A stretch of 64,000 nucleotides of DNA from ENR-C587 sp942493235. Lineage in GTDB: Bacteria > Bacteroidota > Ignavibacteria > Kapaibacteriales > UBA2268. The DNA lies in the NCBI GenBank assembly GCA_942493235.1, contig OW818676.1:186001-250000 (forward strand), read 5' to 3'. This document shows positions 1-12,000 of this stretch, one piece after another (positions within the stretch are counted from its first letter, which is position 1; each line of letters begins with the position of its first letter). Under the pieces are notes generated by a model. That model was not told the DNA's origin and ran no database searches. It saw only the letters and a list, made by a program, of their open reading frames with translations. Both the position numbers and the translations under genes were made by a program.

Positions 1-3000
1 TAGCTGTCGGATTAACAACGCCCGGATTTACACCTTGACCAGCGGTTGCTGATGTAAATACACTGCTTGCATTAAATGTAGCAGTATTGCCATCCATATT
101 TCCTTCATTAACAATCGGAGTTACTATATCTGTTGAACCTGATATAGCAAATATCATTACTGCTGAACCAGAAGCCCAGTTAATTGTAGCTGTGTTTCTT
201 GTTACAGAAGCAGATGTTAATGTCGGAGCAGCCGGTTGAACAGGTAATAAGTTAAATGCGTTTGATAAACCACTTGTTAAAGTAGTTGCATTAGCACTTA
301 ATACCGCATTTACTTGACCATTAATATAAGTATAAGTTACAGGAATAGTTACTTGATTTGTTCCAATAGCTATTGTACCGCTACCGCTAACTGTACCTGT
401 ACCTGTTTGTAATGTAATAGTTACCGGAGTTGCAATTGTTACGTTAGTTGCTTCGCCGTTTGAGTTGCGTGATTCAACAATAACGTTAAATGAAATTCCG
501 CTTTCTTGAGTTGTAATATTATTAGTTATTACAAGCTGTGATGCAGGAAGTATAACTGTTAATAGTGCATAATCACTAGTAACTGCATCTCCGCAAGTTC
601 CGCTTACTATACAGTAGTATTCACTTGCATTATCTGCTACTTGAACATTGCTTACTGTAAGTGAGTTTGTAGTTGATAATACGGTTACATCGCCTGATTT
701 ATACCAAGCATAAGTTAAACCGTTACCGGTTGCTGTTACATTAAATGTAGCATTGCTACCTACTGCAACAGTAACGTCCTGAGGATGTGCTGTAATAGTA
801 GTAACAGGCAATACAGTAGTAGTAATTACAGTTGAGTTTGCAGTTGCAGAAGTTACGCAACCATTGCTTACTGTAATTGTACATGATACTTGGTCAGCAT
901 TAACTAATGCTGTTGTAGTATAAGTATTTTGGTTATTACCAGTATTATTTCCATTTAGTTTCCATTGGTAAGCTACAGTTCCGCCGCCTAAATTATTGGC
1001 AGTTGCTGTAAATGTAACTGATGCGTCGGGACAAATCGTATTGTCCGCATCGTTAGATACTATAGTTACTGTTGGAGTTGATGGTGAAGTAACTGTTAAA
1101 GCTACATTATTTGATTGAACGCCAGGGTCAGTAGTACATCCGTTATCAATTACAACATAGTAAGTACCTGCATTCGCAGCTTGTATATTGTCGATTGTTA
1201 ATGTAGCACCTGATGTTGAAATCAATTGATCTGTAGGAACAGCAACTTTATACCATGAATATGAAAGTCCTGTACCAGCGGCTACTACAGTAAATGTAGC
1301 AGTCGAGCCTTGGCAACCTGATGTGTTTATCGGTTGATTAGTAATGCTTGCTGTAATACAAGCTTCAGTTACAGTAACTGTTTTTACTAATGAAATAGCA
1401 GTACATGTACTTGCATTCGATACTGTTACCGTAACACTCTTATCACCGGTAGTTAACCAGTTAACAATTATTTCTCTTGTACCCTCACCGCCGGTAATTA
1501 TACCGCCATTAACAGCCCAAGTGTAAGAAGTATAGCCTGCTTCAGTAGTTAAAGTCAAAGGTTGACCTTGAGCTATAGAAGCGTTGCCTGTAATTGTAGG
1601 TGTAGTTGGCAATGCGTTTGCAGTACCGACTACTTGTGATATTTCACTTGTGCAACCTGTAACTGTATTTCTTGCTCTGTAATATGCTGTAATAGGTGTA
1701 CCTACGTTTACATTTGTTGTAAATGTATTACTTGCTAATTGAGCTTCAGTAGCAAAGTTATCTAATGACCAATCAATCACACCATTTTCAGAAGCTGTAC
1801 CTGATGTAAATGTAACGTTTCCGTTAGCACATCTGGATTGAGCTGTTGCTATAGTGCCGATTTCAGGTATTGTGTTAACTGTAATTGTAATTTGTGCTGT
1901 ATTTTGACAATCATTTGCACCTGTACCTGTAACTGTATATGTAGTAGTTACTGCCGGTGTAACAACTTTAGATGCACCTGCACCCAAACCATTATCCCAA
2001 GTGTAAGTAGTACCACCGTTACCGGTTAATGTAACTGCTTCACCTTCGCAAATTGAATTGTCTATATCTGTTGAATTTATTGTTATTGTAGGTAATGCAT
2101 TTGCAGTACCGATTACTTGTGATGTTGCACTAAAGCATCCGGTTACTGTATTTCTTGCTCTATAGTAAGCTGTTACAGGAGTACCGGCGTTAACGATTGT
2201 TATAAGTTCATTATTACCTGCTAAAGCTACGTTAGTAAAGTTATCTAATGACCAGTCAATTACACCATCAGGTGAAGTTGTAGCGGCATTAAATGTAACG
2301 TTACCTGTACCACAACGAGTTTGAGCTGTTGCAGTAGTAGTAATAGATGGTAGTGTATTTACAGTCAATGTTACTTGTTGTAATACTGAAGATCCACAGT
2401 CGTTAGTTGCTTTAACCCAATATGATGTAGTGGCATTTAATACCGGAGTATTATAAGCTGCTAAAGCACCAATTTGATTAGTTCCTGCTGCATCACTATA
2501 CCAAGTATAGCTTGTAGCACCGGCTGAAGAAGCTGTCAATGTAGTCTGAGCAGTTCCGCAGAATGCTATAGTTCCATTTGTAGCTGCTACTGTTGGTAGT
2601 GCTGGTAATGCAGGATTAACGTGAATTACTTTAGTGTCAATTATATTTGTGCAGCCTGCTAAAGCAGTAGCTGTAAGTGTTAGTGTTACGTCATTATTTG
2701 CGTCAGCGGCTGTTGGAGTGTATGTCGGAGTTAATGTAGTTGCACCGGCTGTTATTGAGCCTGCTCCGTTTTCAGTCCATGCTAATGAAGCATAGTTAGT
2801 TGCAGTTGCATCAGTTACCTGATAAGCATTTGTTCCGCAAGTAGCTCCGTTAGCTCCGGCTTCTGCTGTTAATGTAGGATTAACTGTTACCGTACCTGTC
2901 ATAGCTACGTCTGTACATCTTAGTCTGTTTGCTCTAACTGTATAAACACCGGCTGTTGCATTAAGAACATTAATGTTCATTGCACTGCCTGTACCTAATT

Positions 3001-6000
3001 GAGATATACTAGTAGTTATACCGTTTTTGTAAACAGTATAAGTAACGTCATTTTCAGTTCCAAGAAGTGTTACTGAAATGTTACCAACGCAATTGTTAGT
3101 AGCTAAGACATTTTGTACTGTAATTGCAGGGTCAACTGTTATGTCTGTAGTTGAAGTATTTTCACAACCGTCATAAGTAACAGTAACTGTAGCAGTTAAA
3201 ATTCCTGAATTGTTAGTAGTCCAAGTTATTTCTCTTCCACCTACAACTGATTCGTCAGGTAGTAACCAAGAGTAACTAGCACCTTCTCCGGCATCCGGAG
3301 TTGATAAAGTTACATCAGCACCAAAGCATACAGGACCATTATTAGATGCTGTTGCTATTGGTAATGGTTTCACTGTCCAGCTTACTGTATTAGTAGCAGG
3401 AGTACAAACGTCAGTTGTACGAGTAGTTTTAATTTCAACGTTTGTTAAACCATCTGTGTTAATGTAATCACCAAATATATCTCCATCAATTGAAGTATTA
3501 TATGTTGACCATGCTGTCCAAGAAGCACCGCTATTAGCTGATGTTCTGTATTGATATGTATCTGTACCTGCACCACCGTTGCCTGATGCTGCTGTAAAGA
3601 ATGCTCTTACGTCATCACCGTTGCAAACAGCAGCAACATTTGGATCTTTTGTAGTAGTTTTAGCTACAGGAGTAGTTTCTACTGTCCAAGTTGCTAATGT
3701 AGAGGCAGCTGTTGTACATTGTGAAGAGTTTCTTTGTCCACTAATTAATATTGTTTCTGTTAATGCTGTTAGCATTTCGCCTTCTGTATATTCAATCCAA
3801 TTAGAACCATTATCTAATGAATAGTAATAAACATCAGATCCACTTCCGCCAGTACCCTCATCAAATGTAGCTGATACTGTTGAACCTTGGCATACTTGAG
3901 TTCCTGTTGCAGGAGTTGAAGTAGCTAAAGTCGGGTTAACCGGAGTTTGCTCTACTGTAATTAATACAGTTTGGTCTAATTGTGCTGAACAGAATTCAGT
4001 ACTATAAGCAAGTACATTAAATAAAGTAGTTGAAGTTAGTACATCTGTGCTTAATTCAAGATTAGTACCATCTCCAATACCTCCAACCACAACTACTGTT
4101 CCGTTTCTTAATTCGTAAAGTACGTTATTAACAGCGTTTACTATTGTTATAGTAGCAGCTGAACCGGTACAAATAGTTGCTTCTCCGTTTACAGTTAAGT
4201 CTGTAGCAGGAAGAAGGTCAACTGTAACAGTTGCAAAATTCGATTCAACAGTTTCACAATCATTTGCATCAGTTAAGGCAACTGAATAACTGCCAGCATC
4301 TTCGGCAACGACATCGATTATAGTCAATGTAGCAGTATTTGCACCACTGATTCTACCACCGTTAACCAAAGCTACACCGGCTTTTTTCCATACATAAGTT
4401 GCAGTATTATATGCAGTTACCGATAATGTAATAGTTCCTGTTTCACATACTGTAACTTGCTCCTCTATGAATTCAAAAGTTGGATTCGGATTTACATTTA
4501 AAGTTGCTATTTCAGAAGTGATACCGGCAGGATTACAAGCATTGATTGCCTTATATAAGTATTGGTATCCGTCCATGTCGGCAGTAACTTCATTTACTGT
4601 CAATTCTGAACCGTCTATGTTAAATGTATATGGGTCTGTTAGATTTGCAGTATTGATTGATGTCCAAACTGCTCCAGGTAAAGTAGTTAATACTTCCCAT
4701 CCGTAGGTTGTGTTTGCATCGCCTTCTGCCGAGGCAGTAAATAATGCATTGTCGCCTTGGCAAACAGAATAATCAACAGGTTGAGTAGAAATTGTTAAAG
4801 TTCTGTTTGTATATTCCCAGTTATTATTATTTGCATATTTTGTAGAAGCAACTATTCCATCGTCGCCTATACCCAAAGCAGGGTTACCCGCTTGGTCAAA
4901 TACTCCATTAGCTTGGAAGTTTACTACTACTTCTTCAAAACCGCTTAATGTACCTGTCCATGCTAATGCTACTTGCATAGAAGTTGAACCGGCAGTTCCG
5001 GTACCCGCAATTAAATTCCAAGAATTAATTGTTGCAAGACCAGTTCCGGTTTTAACTACGTTAAAATCAGTAGGTGAAGCCATTGTACCGGCTAAATCAT
5101 TGTTAGCGTGGAAATCTGAATATACTTCTTCGTTAAAGTTAACTGTTATTGCTCTATTGATATTGACATTTACCGGAGTAAATGCACAATTTACTTCAAC
5201 TGAAGCAATTACAGGAGCTGTATTATCAATTTCAAAGTTTTCACTTGTTACACTGTTAGCTAACTGATTACCTGCTCTGTCTGAAAAATCAGCTTTATTA
5301 ACAGTTATTCCAAGTAAACCATCACCGGCTACGCCTAATACATCTAATGTATAAACATAATCAGTTCCATTTACAACTGGACCTGTTAAATCTTCTGCAT
5401 TTATTTCAGTAAATGTCGCACCATCAGGAGCGTTAACTGCTATATCAGTATAATTAAAGTCAATAATAGGTTCGCTAAATGTCATTGTAAATCGAACTGC
5501 ATCTGCATTTGTTACGAATGCCGCAGCATCACCAATAGTTGGTGCTACTCGTTCTATAACAAGTTCAGGAAGAGTTTTGTCTATTGTTACATTTGGAGGA
5601 TCAGTAATATTTGCTTCCGTAATATCTGTTGTATTACCGTACATATCACTAATTGTAATGTCAAATGAAACTAAACCTTCAGCATCAGCACTATTTACAG
5701 TATAATCAAAATATTGTGCAGCAGGTCCATCATACTCCCAAATTGGTGTATCTGTTACAGGTGTACCACCGCTACGAATTGTATATGAAATAGGATCATC
5801 TAAATCTTCAGATGTTGCATAGAATATTTCAACAATATCGCCTACTTTTGCAAATTCATCCCAACTATCACCATCTGATGAAATTACATTGAGATACAAA
5901 ATACTTGGAGCGACCATGTCTATATTGAATTCAGTTTCAGCAGTAGTCTGTTGAGCAGGATTACCTGCTAAATCGAATGCTGAGTTGTTCATGTAAACTA

Positions 6001-9000
6001 ATTCATTTCTGTATGATTCAGTAGAATTATCGTCTGTTACATCAAATGTAGCAGTATATGTGTCATTTGTATATGCTGACATACTCCAAGCATCTGATAC
6101 AAAACTAAAAGGAGCCCCTATTGCGAAGCTCAAGTCCCAATTGATATTATATATCTCGAAACCAGGTTCATTTGCAATCATCATAGCTTCGCTGAAAACA
6201 ACTTGGAATTCAGTAGTTGTTCCGTCAGATAACTTATTATATAAGTCATTATCGGTTGATAAACTAACTACTGTCGGAGCTACTTGGTCAACTTTAATTC
6301 CTGTTAAAGGATTTAATACTGTTCCTACTTGTACTGGATTTAGAGCAAGGTCAGTAGCAACTGTAACGGCTATAGAGTTGTCAAGTTTAGTTAAGTCTAT
6401 ATCCGGAACAGTAAAACGCCATTGATAAAGAGTAGGGCTCAACCATTCTGATATTGTAGGGTTAGCTATATCGATAACTCCTGCTAATTCAGCGTTAATG
6501 CTAAGTACAGGAATAGGTAATTCACTCATGTTTTCGTTAAAGCTTGCATATATGTCAACTTCAGTAATCGATTCATTGATTACATAGCCATTCGGTAATG
6601 AGCCATCAAGTAGTGGCACAATACTAACTTCGGCAGTCGGAGCTACATCATCTAATGTGAATGTAAAGCTGGTACCGCCGGATATATTATTTGCATTATC
6701 AGAAATTTCTAATGCAATTTTGCAATCAGTTGAATTTAAGCCTGCTGGAATAGTCCATGTATATGAACCGTCATTTGCTTCGCCTGTTGCAATTTCAGTC
6801 CATGTAGGAGTAACATCTAAAGCATTAGTTGAATAAGCTAATGTAACAGAGTTATCTTTTAATCCTGATGTTGCATCTGTTAAATTCTCGGGTACCCAAG
6901 TAATAGTATGCACACCGCGATTCCAATGTGTTTCTGTATTCGGAACAGTAAATAATGGATCAATTTCTGTATTAGTTACTACAGGAGCAGTTTTATCTAA
7001 TAATACTACGGCAACGGCTTTGTTACCTGCAGCAGTTAAGTTAGTTGCATTATCGTCTGCAATAAGTTTAATAGTGTTAGTACCGTCTGTAGAAATTACT
7101 AATGGAGTAGTTGCACCTGCAAAAGATGTTGAAGCTATTGTAGGTTCGTCTCCATTAATTGTATAATATAAATTACGTACACCTGAAGGATTAGTACCAG
7201 GGTCAGTTGCAGATAATGTTAAAGTAACATCTGTATTGTGCCAAGCACCATCATGACCGGTAATTGATACTGTCGGAGGTACGTTATCATAAATAACTGA
7301 TTCGGTAGCACCATAAGCAAAGTTACCTGCGGCATCCATAATTTGGTTTGCTGCAATACCTTCCGGCAATGTAACACTATAGCTACCGTTGCCTGCTGCT
7401 ACTAAATTAAATGTATAAACGCCGTTACCGACACTTACCCAATTACTCTTAGTACCACCGGAAACAGTTACTTTTGCTAAAGTAACGTTTTGCATAGCTT
7501 CGCCATAATCAATAGTTACTGCTATTGTAGTAACATTTGATGGATCCGGTACAAATGTAATAGCTGGAGTAGGACGGAACCCGTCAACTTTTGCTTGTCT
7601 AATATCTGCATTTGTAGGAGCTACGGTAGTTGTGTTACCTGCCATATCAGTTGCAGTTATTGTAATTTGCTCTAAAGTACCGTTATCATTAGTTTCATAA
7701 ACTATACGGTTATAGCTGTATTGGAATTCGTTTTCGTCATGAACTCCTGTAATACCGCCACTTACATTATTAGTAGGTGAACCTGCTAATAATCCGCTAA
7801 TGTTTATTGTAGGATCTTCTTGAAGTTGCTCGTCAGAATCTATAAGTATCCATGCTGTTGTGCCGATACCGATTCTTGGATTGTTTTCAGTAAGAGATGG
7901 TCCAACTACTGAACCAATATGATATTGAATTGTAAATGTCGGAGGTACTCCGTCTATTGTTATATCTGTATTATTTTGATAGAAAACATCAAATGTTTGA
8001 CCCTCTTGAGTTTCAGTCATTGCAGTAACTATCGGGTTACCGGCGACATCTTTAATTATCCCGTTAGTAAAGTCAATAGTTAAAGCAGGGTCTAATGTAA
8101 AGCTATTTAATGCTGTTGATTCACCTGCGGCTACTGTATAAATTGCTTGCCATTCTGTTGGTGCCCATTGAACGCCATTATAAACAAAGTAGGCATCAGG
8201 ACCGGCATTTGTTTTAATTCTTGGAGAATTGGTTACAACTATTGGCTCACTTGTTGGCATTTGCAACCAAACTGTTCCGCCAATGCCTTTAAGTCCGTTT
8301 TGCAAACCTGCACCGGCATTCGGATGAACTATTAAATATGATACATAAGGCTGTACTAAGTCCGAAGTTAAGCTTCTAACTGAAGGAGCCGATAAGTTAC
8401 CTGCGGCATCTATAGCAAATACTTGATATGTATTAGCATTTACTATTTCATCTTTTACAGCAGGAACTGCTATTGCAGTTGTTACACCAGCTCCGGCTGA
8501 TGCTTGAGAAGCAAAACCAGCTGAAAGTGTAATAATTTCAAAATTCGAAGGATCAGGATATTCAGTAGTATTTACTAAATATAAAGTTGAGGCAGCTTCG
8601 TTAGAAGTAGCATTTACGCTAAATCCGTTTGCTTTCTCAGCTATGTTTATCATTAAGTCGTTTAATGTATTAGCATCTGCACCTGCAGTCTCAATCACAC
8701 CGTCTTCATCGATATTTACTATCGGTGCAGTTTGGTCAACTGTGATTGTAGTTGCGGATTTTGTACCGGTAGTATTGTTGCCGGCTATGTCTATTATTTC
8801 AGTACGGAATTCCCATACATCGCCTTCTGCAAAATCTCCGCCTAAAGCTTCAAAATCTGCTGCAGGAATTGCGAAAATGTACTCAGTCGCTGTTATGTCG
8901 TTTGCTACAATTGTATAAGGTAATGCGACTTCTAATGTCTCGGCAACAAAACCATCTCTACTTGCTTGTAGTTCGATAGTTCCGCCTACTAAACTTGGAT

Positions 9001-12000
9001 CGGCTGCTAAAGGAATTGTTACATACAATGTTTCATTTGTACTATTCCAATAGTTGGCTACTTCATTTCCGCCTTTAGCAGATACATCACCGGCTGTATG
9101 AGGTGCCGGAGCAGTTACATCTATAGTTACCGAACCTAATGTAGTTGCATCTGCAGGAACTACAGTACTATTGTTTGCCAAATCCGTAATTGTAGTCGAT
9201 GTTGTTACTACGCCTGTAGGGTCAGCAGGATTACCACCAACTTCTACTATTACATAAGAATAAAAAGATAATGGGTCAGGTGTAGAAGGGTCATACGATC
9301 CATTATTAAGCGGTGTTCCATTTGAATAAAATGTTACGCCATTATCTAAACATGCTTCGTTAGCAGTAACTAACATGCGGATTTCATTACCATTTCTGGC
9401 ATGAGTGCCACTTGGATTATTTGTTGATAATACTGCACTTACTAAAGAAGGAGCTGTAATATCATAAGTTAATGTATTTGCACTTTGTGTTCCTGTAGTT
9501 GGATTTAAGTATAAATCCGAAACTACTGCTGTGAAATAAATCACATCATGCTCAGCAAGACCTGCAATAGCTTCGAACTGAGCTCTTGTTAGAGTCATCG
9601 TTACATTATTGCCACGGTCTGGATTTGTAATTGTATATGGTGTACCAACGTTTGCGAAAGTTCCGCCTACACCAATTTTCGCTTGTACTTGAATTGTTCC
9701 GCCGACAAGACTTGGGTCGTCTATTATCGGAACAATTACTGTAACTGTTCTGTCTGCATTATGGTCAGCTAAGTTATAGTATCCGTTCCTGTTTTCACTT
9801 GGTACATCTACTGTGCCAACAGTGAAATCATCAGGTGCGGATAATTCGGTACCAAAGAATGTTGCACTCTTGGCACTTAAGTTGCCTGCATAGTCTGCAC
9901 CATATAAGTAATATGAACCCGGATCTACAATTTGAACCGCATTCGGAGCAATTGCTACATCTGCATCTACACCGGCTGTTGGAGCTAATGTCGCTGAGAA
10001 GCCTGTTGTAGATATATCTGTCCATGTAGGAGTAGGAGTTATATCATTGTTTACTATATATAATGTTACATTATCTTCGCTTGCACGGCCTTGGAAAGTA
10101 ACGCCGGCTTCTTTTTCCGCGATATTAATAATATTATCAAAAGTTACAGTATTTGGAATTACTACTGTAGGAACAGTTTGGTCATTAATAATTGTGTTTG
10201 CTGAAGCAGCTCCCGGTGCGGCTGCAGTATTGCCCGCCATATCGGCAGCAATTGCTCTGAATGAAACCGAAGTTACATCTTCTGCAAATTGTGTAGTTAA
10301 TGCTAAATCAGCTTCTAAAATTACTATAATTTTATTAGTATTTACAGCATCAATCAATGAGATTCCTGAATTTGGAATATTTTCCCAATCTAATGAACCG
10401 TCATCTTTAGCTATTTGGATTTGTATATGTCCGTTTATTAATGATGCGTCATCAGGTACTTGTACTTGTACTCTTATACCTGTATTGTATAAATTGAAAT
10501 ATGCCATCGAAGTACCTGTAGTATTTTCAACAGCACCTGTAACTGAAATTACTTCTCCTAAATCAACTGCCAATGGCAATGAACAATCACTTGTTATTGC
10601 TGTTGTAGTTTCATCTATTGGGAATGGAGTGTAATTAAAGCCAAATATTGTGTTATTTATCGAATATGTGTTTCCAGTTCCATCATTTACGTTAATTTCA
10701 GGTAAATATGTACAAATACTACCCTCGTTAACTTTATAGATTGAATAACCTAAATTGTTAAATATATTTGAGTTATTTACATTTACCGCATTGAATGTAG
10801 CAAAACCCTCTGTCTGGTTTCTGAAAGCTACTGCGATAGTAGCACCACCGATACTATTAAAAGTATTGCCAATTATATTCAATGGGAAAAGACCTGCTAC
10901 AGTAGCATTACCGGTTTCAACTACAATACCTTTTGAGTATGTTTCGTAATTGGTTGCTGGACCGTCAGGCATTGTAAATATATTATTATTGATTGTTATT
11001 GAACCAGTATTGCCGCTTGCTAAATCAACATTAATAGCAGGGTTACCTGTAAAATCCAAACTATTAATACTAATTGCACCACCACCGGCTAATGTTAATG
11101 TACCGGAATATGTTCCGCCGGCAGCATTATCAGTAATAGTTACCGGTTTATTTACTGTTGCGTTATCAGCAGTAACAGTAGTAGCACCAATTTTTATAGT
11201 TCCGCTTGGATATACTAATCCTAAAGCATTTGCCATTAAAGCATTTGAATTATTAAGTATTACTATAGGAGCATTAAAATTATAAGCGTTAGCTGTTTGT
11301 CCAGCAATCGGTTTTTCTAATGTTAAAGTAAAACCTGTGAAAAGTCCACAACCGTTACCAGAATAATTATTACCATAGATATGCTCTAAAGTACTTGCAC
11401 TTGGAATTGTTACATCCTCATGATACATACCTTCACCAATCATTAAATCAACTAATGCACCAGCTGGGTGACTAATCGCATAATCTATTGATGGGTATAA
11501 CAAGTCATTATCACCTGTTGCGTTTTGTAATGAGTAAGCACTTGCACCGTAAATGTCTTCTATATTAAAACTTAGTGCATTAGAACCTGTAATATCAGCA
11601 GCACTATTTATATCTATTGTATTTGGTAAAGTTCCTGCAATAGTTGTACCCGGGCTGTTTGCACTTTCAAGAAGCTTAATACCAAATCCATCTTGTTGGA
11701 AATCATTACCATCAAAAATGTTTATTGAGCCTGTTGACAAGTTAAATGTAGGATTAGCGGACGCATCAGTACTGTCTGCAAATACTATCGCATCGCCTAC
11801 TGCATTGTAACCGTCCGGAGGTTCAACTATATAAGCTTGTAAAGGAGTAAATGTATTGCTTGTAATATTAATTACACCGTCAGAAACGCCTGTAGTATTA
11901 GTTGATGAGAAGTATATACCTCTATCTCCGTTTGTTGAGTTAAAACTAAAGCCATTTCCACTAATATTAACAGTACCTGTAATTTGGTTATTTGGGAAAG

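Noticed and set aside
9831..10025. 64-codon minus-strand Cys/Arg-rich frame
   Set aside because: It lies in another frame of the same strand as the giant ORF and is explained by that gene's sequence.
10047..10634. 195-codon plus-strand open frame and the many similar plus-strand frames between 1344 and 13604
   Set aside because: They lie antisense to the giant minus-strand ORF and are by-products of its low-complexity codon usage; none has a ribosome site or recognisable domain.
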